Assembly: GCF_033978785.1 (NCBI RefSeq)
Contig: NW_026908095.1
Location: forward strand, 1-64,000
Length of the DNA stretch: 64,000 bases
Source of the DNA: Entelurus aequoreus
Lineage: Eukaryota > Chordata > Actinopteri > Syngnathiformes > Syngnathidae
Reading direction: 5' to 3'
Position numbers and translations under genes: made by a program. Under the pieces are notes generated by a model. It worked only from the letters and a program-made list of their open reading frames with translations. It was not told the DNA's origin and made no database searches. Below are positions 10,834 to 25,143 of this stretch, one piece after another. Each line of letters starts with the position of its first letter. Within the stretch, counting starts at the first letter, position 1.

Positions 10834-12676
10834 GATTTTTTCTAAGTACAAAATCGAGAGAGGCTAAAAATCACCTCTTTTTCCTTCTCTCGATCAGACA
10901 CTTAGAAAAAAAACGGAAAAAAAAAAAAAAAAATTTGGATTTTTTCTAAGTACAAAATCGAGAGAGGCTAAAAATCACCTCTTTTTCCTTCTCTCGATCA
11001 GACACTTAGAAAAAAAACGGAAAAAAAAAAAAAAAAATTTGGATTTTTTTCTAAGTACAAAATCGAGAGAGGCTAAAAATCACCTCTTTTTCCTTCTCTC
11101 GATCGGACACTTAGAAAAAAAAAAAAAAAAAAAAAAAATTTGGATTTTTTCTAAGTACAAAATCGAGAGAGGCTAAAAATCACCTCTTTTTCCTTCTCTC
11201 GATCAGACACTTAGAAAAAAAAACGGAAAAAAAAAATAAAAAATTTGGATTTTTTCTAAGTACAAAATCGAGAGAGGCTAAAAATCACCTCTTTTTCCTT
11301 CTCTCGATCGGACACTTAGAAAAAAAAAAAAAAAAAAAAAAAAAATTTGGATTTTTTCTAAGTACAAAATCGAGAGAGGCTAAAAATCACCTCTTTTTCC
11401 TTCTCTCGATCGGACACTTAGAAAAAAAAAAAAAAAAAAAAATTTGGATTTTTTCTAAGTACAAAATCGAGAGAGGCTAAAAATCACCTCTTTTTCCTTC
11501 TCTCGATCGGACACTTAGAAAAAAAAAAAAAAAAAAAAAAAAAATTTGGATTTTTTCTAAGTACAAAATCGAGAGAGGCTAAAAATCACCTCTTTTTCCT
11601 TCTCTCGATCAGACACTTAGAAAAAAAACGGAAAAAAAAAAAAAAAAAAATGGATTTTTTCTAAGTACAAAATCGAGAGAGGCTAAAAATCACCTCTTTT
11701 TCCTTCTCTCGATCGGACACTTAGAAAAAAAAAAAAAAAAAAAAAAAAAAATTGGATTTTTTCTATGTACAAAATCGAGAGAGGCTAAAAATCACCTCTT
11801 TTTCCTTCTCTCGATCACACACTTAGAAAAAAAACGGAAAAAAAAAAAAAAAAAATTTGGATTTTTTTCTAAGTACAAAATCGAGAGAGGCTAAAAATCA
11901 CCTCTTTTTCCTTCTCTCGATCGGACACTTAGAAAAAAAAAAAAAAAAAAAAAAAATTTGGATTTTTTCTAAGTACAAAATCGAGAGAGGCTAAAAATCA
12001 CCTCTTTTTCCTTCTCTCAATCAGACACTTAGAAAAAAAACGGAAAAAAAAAAAAAAAAAATTGGATTTTTTCTAAGTACAAAATCGAGAGAGGCTAAAA
12101 ATCACCTCTTTTTCCTTCTCTCGATCGGACACTTAGAAAAAAAAAAAAAAAAAAAAAAAAATTTGGATTTTTTCTAAGTACAAAATCGAGAGAGGCTAAA
12201 AATCACCTCTTTTTCCTTCTCTCGATCACACACTTAGAAAAAAAACGGAAAAAAAAAAAAAAAAAATTTGGATTTTTTTCTAAGTACAAAATCGAGAGAG
12301 GCTAAAAATCACCTCTTTTTCCTTCTCTCGATCGGACACTTAGAAAAAAAAAAAAAAAAAAAAAAATTTGGATTTTTTCTAAGTACAAAATCGAGAGAGG
12401 CTAAAAATCACCTCTTTTTCCTTCTCTCGATCAGACACTTAGAAAAAAAACGGAAAAAAAAAAAAAAAAAATTTGGATTTTTTCTAAGTACAAAATCGAG
12501 AGAGGCTAAAAATCACCTCTTTTTCCTTCTCTCGATCGGACACTTAGAAAAAAAAAAAAAAAAAAAAAAAAATTGGATTTTTTCTAAGTACAAAATCGAG
12601 AGAGGCTAAAAATCACCTCTTTTTCCTTCTCTCGATCAGACACTTAGAAAAAAAACGGAAAAAAAAAAAAAAAAAT
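8567..12676 (+). repeat. 20-mer family unit 2, long 40-mer form
   Basis: The long form: monomers 1-19 as in the 20-mer, then 21 further monomers including an ATGG start (near 11,650), CTATGTAC (near 11,764) and CTCAATC (near 12,018). A C in the tract of position 17 at 10,305 marks this copy. Nearly the same 4.1 kb recurs at 22,878-26,988, displaced by about 14,312 bp (for example 10,305 with 24,617, and 11,764 with 26,077). Confidence 0.82.
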
Positions 12677-13362
12677 TTGGATTTTTTTCTAAGTACAAAA
12701 TCGAGAGAGGCTAAAAATCACCTCTTTTTCCTTCTCTCGATCGGACACTTAGAAAAAAAAAAAAAAAAAAAAATTTGGATTTTTTCTAAGTACAAAATCG
12801 ATAGAGGCTAAAAATCACCTCTTTTTCCTTCTCTCGATCGGACACTTAGAAAAAAAAAAAAAAAAAAAAAAAAATTGGATTTTTTCTAAGTACAAAATCG
12901 AGAGAGGCTAAAAATCACCTCTTTTTCCTTCTCTCGATCAGACACTTAGAAAAAAAACGGAAAAAAAAAAATAAAAAATTTGGATTTTTTCTAAGTACAA
13001 AATCGAGAGAGGCTAAAAATCACCTCTTTTTCCTTCTCTCGACAGACACTTAGAAAAAAAACGGAAAAAAAAAAAAAAAAAATTTGGATTTTTTCTAAGT
13101 ACAAAATCGAGAGAGGCTAAAAATCACCTCTTTTTCCTTCTCTCGATCGGACACTTAGAAAAAAAAAAAAAAAAAAAAAAAAAATTGGGTTTTTTCTAAG
13201 TACAAAATCGAGAGAGGCTAAAAATCACCTCTTTTTCCTTCTCTCGATCAGACACTTAGAAAAAAAACGGAAAAAAAAAAAAAAAAATTGGATTTTTTCT
13301 AAGTACAAAATCGAGAGAGGCTAAAAATCACCTCTTTTTCCTTCTCTCGATCGGACACTTAG

Positions 13363-13394
<32 letters not shown>

Positions 13395-14194
13395 GATTTT
13401 TTCTAAGTACAAAATCGAGAGAGGCTAAAAATCACCTCTTTTTCCTTCTCTCGATCGGACACTTAGAAAAAAAAAAAAAAAAAAAAAAAAAATTGGATTT
13501 TTTCTAAGTACAAAATCGAGAGAGGCTAAAAATCACCTCTTTTTCCTTCTCTCGATCAGACACTTAGAAAAAAAACGGAAAAAAAAATATAAAAAATTTG
13601 GATTTTTTCAAGTACAAAATCGACAGAGGCTAAAAATCACCTCTTTTTCCTTCTCTCGATCAGACACTTAGAAAAAAAACGGAAAAAAAAAAAAAAAAAA
13701 AATTTGGATTTTTTCTAAGTACAAAATCGATAGAGGCTAAAAATCACCTCTTTTTCCTTCTCTCGATCAGACACTTAGAAAAATAACGGAAAAAAAATAA
13801 AAAATAATTTGGATTTTTTCTAAGTACAAAATCGAGAGAGGCTAAAAATCACCTCTTTTTCCTTCTCTCGATCAGACACTTAGAAAAAAAACGGAAAAAA
13901 AAAAAAAAAAAATTTGGATTTTTTTCTAAGTACAAAATCGAGAGAGGCTAAAAATCACCTCTTTTTCCTTCTCTCGATCGGACACTTAGAAAAAAAAAAA
14001 AAAAAAAAAAAAATTTGGATTTTTTCTAAGTACAAAATCGAGAGAGGCTAAAAATCACCTCTTTTTCCTTCTCTCGATCAGACACTTAGAAAAAAAAACG
14101 GAAAAAAAAAATAAAAAATTTGGATTTTTTCTAAGTACAAAATCGAGAGAGGCTAAAAATCACCTCTTTTTCCTTCTCTCGATCGGACACTTAG

Positions 14195-14225
<31 letters not shown>

Positions 14226-14500
14226 GATTTTTTCTAAGTACAAAATCGAGAGAGGCTAAAAATCACCTCTTTTTCCTTCTCTCGATCGGACACTTAGAAA
14301 AAAAAAAAAAAAAAAAAAAATTTGGATTTTTTCTAAGTACAAAATCGAGAGAGGCTAAAAATCACCTCTTTTTCCTTCTCTCGATCAGACACTTAGAAAA
14401 AAAACGGAAAAAAAAAAAAAAAAAATTGGATTTTTTCTAAGTACAAAATCGAGAGAGGCTAAAAATCACCTCTTTTTCCTTCTCTCGATCGGACACTTAG

Positions 14501-14531
<31 letters not shown>

Positions 14532-14738
14532 GATTTTTTCTAAGTACAAAATCGAGAGAGGCTAAAAATCACCTCTTTTTCCTTCTCTCGATCACACACT
14601 TAGAAAAAAAACGGAAAAAAAAAAAAAAAAAAATTTGGATTTTTTCTAAGTACAAAATCGAGAGAGGCTAAAAATCACCTCTTTTTCCTTCTCTCGATCA
14701 GACACTTAGAAAAAAAACGGAAAAAAAAAAAAAAAAAT
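12677..14738 (+). repeat. 20-mer family unit 3, reference 20-mer
   Basis: The cleanest 20-monomer unit, 2,062 bp, used here to number the positions. Position 4 has CCTTCTCTCGACAG (no T-to-G change) and position 6 begins TTGGGTTTT (near 13,185). These two variants occur together again at 20.15-20.30 kb and 33.41-33.56 kb, marking a sub-lineage of the unit. Confidence 0.85.
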
Positions 14739-15426
14739 TTGGATTTTTTTCTAAGTACAAAATCGAGAGAGGCTAAAAATCACCTCTTTTTCCTTCTCTC
14801 GATCGGACACTTAGAAAAAAAAAAAAAAAAAAAAAAAAATTTGGATTTTTTCTAAGTACAAAATCGATAGAGGCTAAAAATCACCTCTTTTTCCTTCTCT
14901 CGATCGGACACTTAGAAAAAAAAAAAAAAAAAAAAAAAAATTGGATTTTTTCTAAGTACAAAATCGAGAGAGGCTAAAAATCACCTCTTTTTCCTTCTCT
15001 CGATCAGACACTTAGAAAAAAAACGGAAAAAAAAAAATAAAAAATTTGGATTTTTTCTAAGTACAAAATCGAGAGAGGCTAAAAATCACCTCTTTTTCCG
15101 TCTCTCGACAGACACTTAGAAAAAAAACGGAAAAAAAAAAAAAAAAAATTTGGATTTTTTCTAAGTACAAAATCGAGAGAGGCTAAAAATCACCTCTTTT
15201 TCCTTCTCTCGATCGGACACTTAGAAAAAAAAAAAAAAAAAAAAAAAAAATTGGATTTTTTCTAAGTACAAAATCGAGAGAGGCTAAAAATCACCTCTTT
15301 TTCCTTCTCTCGATCAGACACTTAGAAAAAAAACGGAAAAAAAAAAAAAAATTGGATTTTTTCTAAGTACAAAATCGAGAGAGGCTAAAAATCACCTCTT
15401 TTTCCTTCTCTCGATCGGACACTTAG

Positions 15427-15458
<32 letters not shown>

Positions 15459-16255
15459 GATTTTTTCTAAGTACAAAATCGAGAGAGGCTAAAAATCACC
15501 TCTTTTTCCTTCTCTCGATCGGACACTTAGAAAAAAAAAAAAAAAAAAAAAAAAATTGGATTTTTTCTAAGTACAAAATCGAGAGAGGCTAAAAATCACC
15601 TCTTTTTCCTTCTCTCGATCAGACACTTAGAAAAAAAACGGAAAAAAAAATATAAAAAATTTGGATTTTTTCAAGTACAAAATCGACAGAGGCTAAAAAT
15701 CACCTCTTTTTCCTTCTCTCGATCAGACACTTAGAAAAAAAACGGAAAAAAAAAAAAAAAAAATTTGGATTTTTTCTAAGTACAAAATCGATAGAGGCTA
15801 AAAATCACCTCTTTTTCCTTCTCTCGATCAGACACTTAGAAAAATAACGGAAAAAAAAAAAATAATAATTTGGATTTTTTCTAAGTACAAAATCGAGAGA
15901 GGCTAAAAATCACCTCTTTTTCCTTCTCTCGATCAGACACTTAGAAAAAAAACGGAAAAAAAAAAAAAAAAAAATTGGATTTTTTTCTAAGTACAAAATC
16001 GAGAGAGGCTAAAAATCACCTCTTTTTCCTTCTCTCGATCGGACACTTAGAAAAAAAAAAAAAAAAAAAAAAAATTTGGATTTTTTCTAAGTACAAAATC
16101 GAGAGAGGCTAAAAATCACCTCTTTTTCCTTCTCTCGATCAGACACTTAGAAAAAAAAACGGAAAAAAAAAATAAAAAATTTGGATTTTTTCTAAGTACA
16201 AAATCGAGAGAGGCTAAAAATCACCTCTTTTTCCTTCTCTCGATCGGACACTTAG

Positions 16256-16286
<31 letters not shown>

Positions 16287-16560
16287 GATTTTTTCTAAGT
16301 ACAAAATCGAGAGAGGCTAAAAATCACCTCTTTTTCCTTCTCTCGATCGGACACTTAGAAAAAAAAAAAAAAAAAAAAAATTTGGATTTTTTCTAAGTAC
16401 AAAATCGAGAGAGGCTAAAAATCACCTCTTTTTCCTTCTCTCGATCAGACACTTAGAAAAAAAACGGAAAAAACAAAAAAAAAAATTGGATTTTTTCTAA
16501 GTACAAAATCGAGAGAGGCTAAAAATCACCTCTTTTTCCTTCTCTCGATCGGACACTTAG

Positions 16561-16592
<32 letters not shown>

Positions 16593-16867
16593 GATTTTTT
16601 CTAAGTACAAAATCGAGAGAGGCTAAAAATCACCTCTTTTTCCTTCTCTCGATCGGACACTTAGAAAAAAAAAAAAAAAAAAAAAAATTTGGATTTTTTC
16701 TAAGTACAAAATCGAGAGAGGCTAAAAATCACCTCTTTTTCCTTCTCTCGATCAGACACTTAGAAAAAAAACGGAAAAAAAAAAAAAAAAAATTGGATTT
16801 TTTCTAAGTACAAAATCGAGAGAGGCTAAAAATCACCTCTTTTTCCTTCTCTCGATCGGACACTTAG

Positions 16868-16898
<31 letters not shown>

Positions 16899-17105
16899 GA
16901 TTTTTTCTAAGTACAAAATCGAGAGAGGCTAAAAATCACCTCTTTTTCCTTCTCTCGATCACACACTTAGAAAAAAAACGGAAAAAAAAAAAAAAAAAAA
17001 TTTGGATTTTTTCTAAGTACAAAATCGAGAGAGGCTAAAAATCACCTCTTTTTCCTTCTCTCGATCAGACACTTAGAAAAAAAACGGAAAAAAAAAAAAA
17101 AAAAT
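14739..17105 (+). repeat. 20-mer family unit 4, 23 monomers
   Basis: Canonical through position 16, then three additional monomers before the C-type position 19 near 16,970. The CCGTCTC version of position 4 is present (near 15,100). A C in the tract at about 16,474 links it to the copies at 10,305, 18,846 and 24,617. The extra three monomers look like a local reiteration of the G-G-A motif of positions 15-17. Confidence 0.78.
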
Positions 17106-17793
17106 TTGGATTTTTTTCTAAGTACAAAATCGAGAGAGGCTAAAAATCACCTCTTTTTCCTTCTCTCGATCGGACACTTAGAAAAAAAAAAAAAAAAAAA
17201 AAAAAATTTGGATTTTTTCTAAGTACAAAATCGATAGAGGCTAAAAATCACCTCTTTTTCCTTCTCTCGATCGGACACTTAGAAAAAAAAAAAAAAAAAA
17301 AAAAAATTGGATTTTTTCTAAGTACAAAATCGAGAGAGGCTAAAAATCACCTCTTTTTCCTTCTCTCGATCAGACACTTAGAAAAAAAACGGAAAAAAAA
17401 AAATAAAAAATTTGGATTTTTTCTAAGTACAAAATCGAGAGAGGCTAAAAATCACCTCTTTTTCCGTCTCTCGACAGACACTTAGAAAAAAAACGGAAAA
17501 AAAAAAAAAAAAAATTTGGATTTTTTCTAAGTACAAAATCGAGAGAGGCTAAAAATCACCTCTTTTTCCTTCTCTCGATCGGACACTTAGAAAAAAAAAA
17601 AAAAAAAAAAAAAAAATTGGATTTTTTCTAAGTACAAAATCGAGAGAGGCTAAAAATCACCTCTTTTTCCTTCTCTCGATCAGACACTTAGAAAAAAAAC
17701 GGAAAAAAAAAAAAAAAATTGGATTTTTTCTAAGTACAAAATCGAGAGAGGCTAAAAATCACCTCTTTTTCCTTCTCTCGATCGGACACTTAG

Positions 17794-17826
<33 letters not shown>

Positions 17827-18625
17827 GATTTTTTTCTAAGTACAAAATCGAGAGAGGCTAAAAATCACCTCTTTTTCCTTCTCTCGATCGGACACTTAGA
17901 AAAAAAAAAAAAAAAAAAAAAAAAATTGGATTTTTTCTAAGTACAAAATCGAGAGAGGCTAAAAATCACCTCTTTTTCCTTCTCTCGATCAGACACTTAG
18001 AAAAAAAACGGAAAAAAAAATATAAAAAATTTGGATTTTTTCAAGTACAAAATCGACAGAGGCTAAAAATCACCTCTTTTTCCTTCTCTCGATCAGACAC
18101 TTAGAAAAAAAACGGAAAAAAAAAAAAAAAAAATTTGGATTTTTTCTAAGTACAAAATCGATAGAGGCTAAAAATCACCTCTTTTTCCTTCTCTCGATCA
18201 GACACTTAGAAAAATAACGGAAAAAAAAATAATAATAATTTGGATTTTTTCTAAGTACAAAATCGAGAGAGGCTAAAAATCACCTCTTTTTCCTTCTCTC
18301 GATCAGACACTTAGAAAAAAAACGGAAAAAAAAAAAAAAAAAAATTGGATTTTTTTCTAAGTACAAAATCGAGAGAGGCTAAAAATCACCTCTTTTTCCT
18401 TCTCTCGATCGGACACTTAGAAAAAAAAAAAAAAAAAAAAAAAATTTGGATTTTTTCTAAGTACAAAATCGAGAGAGGCTAAAAATCACCTCTTTTTCCT
18501 TCTCTCGATCAGACACTTAGAAAAAAAAACGGAAAAAAAAAATAAAAAATTTGGATTTTTTCTAAGTACAAAATCGAGAGAGGCTAAAAATCACCTCTTT
18601 TTCCTTCTCTCGATCGGACACTTAG

Positions 18626-18656
<31 letters not shown>

Positions 18657-19342
18657 GATTTTTTCTAAGTACAAAATCGAGAGAGGCTAAAAATCACCTC
18701 TTTTTCCTTCTCTCGATCGGACACTTAGAAAAAAAAAAAAAAAAAAAAAAAATTTGGATTTTTTCTAAGTACAAAATCGAGAGAGGCTAAAAATCACCTC
18801 TTTTTCCTTCTCTCGATCAGACACTTAGAAAAAAAACGGAAAAAACAAAAAAAAAAATTGGATTTTTTCTAAGTACAAAATCGAGAGAGGCTAAAAATCA
18901 CCTCTTTTTCCTTCTCTCGATCGGACACTTAGAAAAAAAAAAAAAAAAAAAAAAAAAATTTGGATTTTTTCTAAGTACAAAATCGAGAGAGGCTAAAAAT
19001 CACCTCTTTTTCCTTCTCTCGATCACACACTTAGAAAAAAAACGGAAAAAAAAAAAAAAAAAATTTGGATTTTTTTCTAAGTACAAAATCGAGAGAGGCT
19101 AAAAATCACCTCTTTTTCCTTCTCTCGATCGGACACTTAGAAAAAAAAAAAAAAAAAAAAAAATTTGGATTTTTTCTAAGTACAAAATCGAGAGAGGCTA
19201 AAAATCACCTCTTTTTCCTTCTCTCGATCAGACACTTAGAAAAAAAACGGAAAAAAAAAAAAAAAATTTGGATTTTTTCTAAGTACAAAATCGAGAGAGG
19301 CTAAAAATCACCTCTTTTTCCTTCTCTCGATCGGACACTTAG

Positions 19343-19374
<32 letters not shown>

Positions 19375-19786
19375 GATTTTTTCTAAGTACAAAATCGAGA
19401 GAGGCTAAAAATCACCTCTTTTTCCTTCTCTCGATCAGACACTTAGAAAAAAAACGGAAAAAAAAAAAAAAAAAATTTGGATTTTTTCTAAGTACAAAAT
19501 CGAGAGAGGCTAAAAATCACCTCTTTTTCCTTCTCTCGATCAGACACTTAGAAAAAAAACGGAAAAAAAAAAAAAAAAATTTGGATTTTTTTCTAAGTAC
19601 AAAATCGAGAGAGGCTAAAAATCACCTCTTTTTCCTTCTCTCGATCGGACACTTAGAAAAAAAAAAAAAAAAAAAAAAAATTTGGATTTTTTCTAAGTAC
19701 AAAATCGAGAGAGGCTAAAAATCACCTCTTTTTCCTTCTCTCGATCAGACACTTAGAAAAAAAAACGGAAAAAAAAAATAAAAAAT
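17106..19786 (+). repeat. 20-mer family unit 5, 26 monomers
   Basis: Canonical through position 19 (C-type near 19,025), followed by seven monomers that match the start of the long-form extension, then cut back to position 1 of the next unit. The next unit starts with a six-T rather than seven-T unit, consistent with a recombination junction near 19,787. Position 8 (near 17,823) unusually has seven T's. Confidence 0.77.
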
Positions 19787-20475
19787 TTGGATTTTTTCTA
19801 AGTACAAAATCGAGAGAGGCTAAAAATCACCTCTTTTTCCTTCTCTCGATCGGACACTTAGAAAAAAAAAAAAAAAAAAAAAAAAATTTGGATTTTTTCT
19901 AAGTACAAAATCGATAGAGGCTAAAAATCACCTCTTTTTCCTTCTCTCGATCGGACACTTAGAAAAAAAAAAAAAAAAAAAAAAAAATTGGATTTTTTCT
20001 AAGTACAAAATCGAGAGAGGCTAAAAATCACCTCTTTTTCCTTCTCTCGATCAGACACTTAGAAAAAAAACGGAAAAAAAAAAATAAAAAATTTGGATTT
20101 TTTCTAAGTACAAAATCGAGAGAGGCTAAAAATCACCTCTTTTTCCTTCTCTCGACAGACACTTAGAAAAAAAACGGAAAAAAAAAAAAAAAAAATTTGG
20201 ATTTTTTCTAAGTACAAAATCGAGAGAGGCTAAAAATCACCTCTTTTTCCTTCTCTCGATCGGACACTTAGAAAAAAAAAAAAAAAAAAAAAAAAAATTG
20301 GGTTTTTTCTAAGTACAAAATCGAGAGAGGCTAAAAATCACCTCTTTTTCCTTCTCTCGATCAGACACTTAGAAAAAAAACGGAAAAAAAAAAAAAAAAA
20401 TTGGATTTTTTCTAAGTACAAAATCGAGAGAGGCTAAAAATCACCTCTTTTTCCTTCTCTCGATCGGACACTTAG

Positions 20476-20507
<32 letters not shown>

Positions 20508-21305
20508 GATTTTTTCTAAGTACAAAATCGAGAGAGGCTAAAAATCACCTCTTTTTCCTTCTCTCGATCGGACACTTAGAAAAAAAAAAAAAAAAAAAAA
20601 AAAAATTGGATTTTTTCTAAGTACAAAATCGAGAGAGGCTAAAAATCACCTCTTTTTCCTTCTCTCGATCAGACACTTAGAAAAAAAACGGAAAAAAAAA
20701 TATAAAAAATTTGGATTTTTTCAAGTACAAAATCGACAGAGGCTAAAAATCACCTCTTTTTCCTTCTCTCGATCAGACACTTAGAAAAAAAACGGAAAAA
20801 AAAAAAAAAAAAATTTGGATTTTTTCTAAGTACAAAATCGATAGAGGCTAAAAATCACCTCTTTTTCCTTCTCTCGATCAGACACTTAGAAAAATAACGG
20901 AAAAAAAATAAAAAATAATTTGGATTTTTTCTAAGTACAAAATCGAGAGAGGCTAAAAATCACCTCTTTTTCCTTCTCTCGATCAGACACTTAGAAAAAA
21001 AACGGAAAAAAAAAAAAAAAAAATTTGGATTTTTTTCTAAGTACAAAATCGAGAGAGGCTAAAAATCACCTCTTTTTCCTTCTCTCGATCGGACACTTAG
21101 AAAAAAAAAAAAAAAAAAAAAAAATTTGGATTTTTTCTAAGTACAAAATCGAGAGAGGCTAAAAATCACCTCTTTTTCCTTCTCTCGATCAGACACTTAG
21201 AAAAAAAAACGGAAAAAAAAAATAAAAAATTTGGATTTTTTCTAAGTACAAAATCGAGAGAGGCTAAAAATCACCTCTTTTTCCTTCTCTCGATCGGACA
21301 CTTAG

Positions 21306-21336
<31 letters not shown>

Positions 21337-21848
21337 GATTTTTTCTAAGTACAAAATCGAGAGAGGCTAAAAATCACCTCTTTTTCCTTCTCTCGATCGG
21401 ACACTTAGAAAAAAAAAAAAAAAAAAAAAAATTTGGATTTTTTCTAAGTACAAAATCGAGAGAGGCTAAAAATCACCTCTTTTTCCTTCTCTCGATCAGA
21501 CACTTAGAAAAAAAACGGAAAAAAAAAAAAAAAAAATTGGATTTTTTCTAAGTACAAAATCGAGAGAGGCTAAAAATCACCTCTTTTTCCTTCTCTCGAT
21601 CGGACACTTAGAAAAAAAAAAAAAAAAAAAAAAAAAATTTGGATTTTTTCTAAGTACAAAATCGAGAGAGGCTAAAAATCACCTCTTTTTCCTTCTCTCG
21701 ATCACACACTTAGAAAAAAAACGGAAAAAAAAAAAAAAAAAAATTTGGATTTTTTCTAAGTACAAAATCGAGAGAGGCTAAAAATCACCTCTTTTTCCTT
21801 CTCTCGATCAGACACTTAGAAAAAAAACGGAAAAAAAAAAAAAAAAAT
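19787..21848 (+). repeat. 20-mer family unit 6, 20 monomers
   Basis: A 2,062-bp unit of the same length as the reference unit and sharing its CCTTCTCTCGACAG and TTGGGTTTT pair (20,152 and 20,300). Its first monomer has six T's, unlike other units. Confidence 0.8.
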
Positions 21849-22750
21849 TTGGATTTTTTTCTAAGTACAAAATCGAGAGAGGCTAAAAATCACCTCTTTT
21901 TCCTTCTCTCGATCGGACACTTAGAAAAAAAAAAAAAAAAAAAAAAAAATTTGGATTTTTTCTAAGTACAAAATCGATAGAGGCTAAAAATCACCTCTTT
22001 TTCCTTCTCTCGATCGGACACTTAGAAAAAAAAAAAAAAAAAAAAAAAAATTGGATTTTTTCTAAGTACAAAATCGAGAGAGGCTAAAAATCACCTCTTT
22101 TTCCTTCTCTCGATCAGACACTTAGAAAAAAAACGGAAAAAAAAAAATAAAAAATTTGGATTTTTTCTAAGTACAAAATCGAGAGAGGCTAAAAATCACC
22201 TCTTTTTCCGTCTCTCGACAGACACTTAGAAAAAAAACGGAAAAAAAAAAAAAAAAAAATTTGGATTTTTTCTAAGTACAAAATCGATAGAGGCTAAAAA
22301 TCACCTCTTTTTCCTTCTCTCGATCAGACACTTAGAAAAATAACGGAAAAAAAATAAAAAATAATTTGGATTTTTTCTAAGTACAAAATCGAGAGAGGCT
22401 AAAAATCACCTCTTTTTCCTTCTCTCGATCAGACACTTAGAAAAAAAACGGAAAAAAAAAAAAAAAAATTTGGATTTTTTTCTAAGTACAAAATCGAGAG
22501 AGGCTAAAAATCACCTCTTTTTCCTTCTCTCGATCGGACACTTAGAAAAAAAAAAAAAAAAAAAAAAAATTTGGATTTTTTCTAAGTACAAAATCGAGAG
22601 AGGCTAAAAATCACCTCTTTTTCCTTCTCTCGATCAGACACTTAGAAAAAAAAACGGAAAAAAAAAATAAAAAATTTGGATTTTTTCTAAGTACAAAATC
22701 GAGAGAGGCTAAAAATCACCTCTTTTTCCTTCTCTCGATCGGACACTTAG

Positions 22751-22781
<31 letters not shown>

Positions 22782-22877
22782 GATTTTTTCTAAGTACAAA
22801 ATCGAGAGAGGCTAAAAATCACCTCTTTTTCCTTCTCTCGATCGGACACTTAGAAAAAAAAAAAAAAAAAAAAAAAT
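21849..22877 (+). repeat. 20-mer family unit 7, truncated to 10 monomers
   Basis: At 1,029 bp this is half the usual unit. Position 4 (CGACAG near 22,217) is followed directly by position 11 (GATAGAGG with AATAACGG near 22,285-22,345), so positions 5-10 are missing. Positions 17-20 are missing as well, since the next seven-T unit follows two G-types. Both losses remove whole monomers and leave no partial unit. Confidence 0.82.
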
Positions 22878-23566
22878 TTGGATTTTTTTCTAAGTACAAA
22901 ATCGAGAGAGGCTAAAAATCACCTCTTTTTCCTTCTCTCGATCGGACACTTAGAAAAAAAAAAAAAAAAAAAAAAAAATTTGGATTTTTTCTAAGTACAA
23001 AATCGATAGAGGCTAAAAATCACCTCTTTTTCCTTCTCTCGATCGGACACTTAGAAAAAAAAAAAAAAAAAAAAAAAAAATTGGATTTTTTCTAAGTACA
23101 AAATCGAGAGAGGCTAAAAATCACCTCTTTTTCCTTCTCTCGATCAGACACTTAGAAAAAAAACGGAAAAAAAAAAATAAAAAATTTGGATTTTTTCTAA
23201 GTACAAAATCGAGAGAGGCTAAAAATCACCTCTTTTTCCGTCTCTCGACAGACACTTAGAAAAAAAACGGAAAAAAAAAAAAAAAAAATTTGGATTTTTT
23301 CTAAGTACAAAATCGAGAGAGGCTAAAAATCACCTCTTTTTCCTTCTCTCGATCGGACACTTAGAAAAAAAAAAAAAAAAAAAAAAAAAATTGGATTTTT
23401 TCTAAGTACAAAATCGAGAGAGGCTAAAAATCACCTCTTTTTCCTTCTCTCGATCAGACACTTAGAAAAAAAACGGAAAAAAAAAAAAAAATTGGATTTT
23501 TTCTAAGTACAAAATCGAGAGAGGCTAAAAATCACCTCTTTTTCCTTCTCTCGATCGGACACTTAG

Positions 23567-23598
<32 letters not shown>

Positions 23599-24395
23599 GA
23601 TTTTTTCTAAGTACAAAATCGAGAGAGGCTAAAAATCACCTCTTTTTCCTTCTCTCGATCGGACACTTAGAAAAAAAAAAAAAAAAAAAAAAAAAATTGG
23701 ATTTTTTCTAAGTACAAAATCGAGAGAGGCTAAAAATCACCTCTTTTTCCTTCTCTCGATCAGACACTTAGAAAAAAAACGGAAAAAAAAATATAAAAAA
23801 TTTGGATTTTTTCAAGTACAAAATCGACAGAGGCTAAAAATCACCTCTTTTTCCTTCTCTCGATCAGACACTTAGAAAAAAAACGGAAAAAAAAAAAAAA
23901 AAAATTTGGATTTTTTCTAAGTACAAAATCGATAGAGGCTAAAAATCACCTCTTTTTCCTTCTCTCGATCAGACACTTAGAAAAATAACGGAAAAAAAAA
24001 AAATAATAATTTGGATTTTTTCTAAGTACAAAATCGAGAGAGGCTAAAAATCACCTCTTTTTCCTTCTCTCGATCAGACACTTAGAAAAAAAACGGAAAA
24101 AAAAAAAAAAAAAAATTGGATTTTTTTCTAAGTACAAAATCGAGAGAGGCTAAAAATCACCTCTTTTTCCTTCTCTCGATCGGACACTTAGAAAAAAAAA
24201 AAAAAAAAAAAAAATTTGGATTTTTTCTAAGTACAAAATCGAGAGAGGCTAAAAATCACCTCTTTTTCCTTCTCTCGATCAGACACTTAGAAAAAAAAAC
24301 GGAAAAAAAAAATAAAAAATTTGGATTTTTTCTAAGTACAAAATCGAGAGAGGCTAAAAATCACCTCTTTTTCCTTCTCTCGATCGGACACTTAG

Positions 24396-24427
<32 letters not shown>

Positions 24428-25112
24428 GATTTTTTCTAAGTACAAAATCGAGAGAGGCTAAAAATCACCTCTTTTTCCTTCTCTCGATCGGACACTTAGA
24501 AAAAAAAAAAAAAAAAAAAAAAATTTGGATTTTTTCTAAGTACAAAATCGAGAGAGGCTAAAAATCACCTCTTTTTCCTTCTCTCGATCAGACACTTAGA
24601 AAAAAAACGGAAAAAACAAAAAAAAAAATTGGATTTTTTCTAAGTACAAAATCGAGAGAGGCTAAAAATCACCTCTTTTTCCTTCTCTCGATCGGACACT
24701 TAGAAAAAAAAAAAAAAAAAAAAAAAAATTTGGATTTTTTCTAAGTACAAAATCGAGAGAGGCTAAAAATCACCTCTTTTTCCTTCTCTCGATCACACAC
24801 TTAGAAAAAAAACGGAAAAAAAAAAAAAAAAAATTTGGATTTTTTTCTAAGTACAAAATCGAGAGAGGCTAAAAATCACCTCTTTTTCCTTCTCTCGATC
24901 GGACACTTAGAAAAAAAAAAAAAAAAAAAAAAATTTGGATTTTTTCTAAGTACAAAATCGAGAGAGGCTAAAAATCACCTCTTTTTCCTTCTCTCGATCA
25001 GACACTTAGAAAAAAAACGGAAAAAAAAAAAAAAAATTTGGATTTTTTCTAAGTACAAAATCGAGAGAGGCTAAAAATCACCTCTTTTTCCTTCTCTCGA
25101 TCGGACACTTAG

Positions 25113-25143
<31 letters not shown>
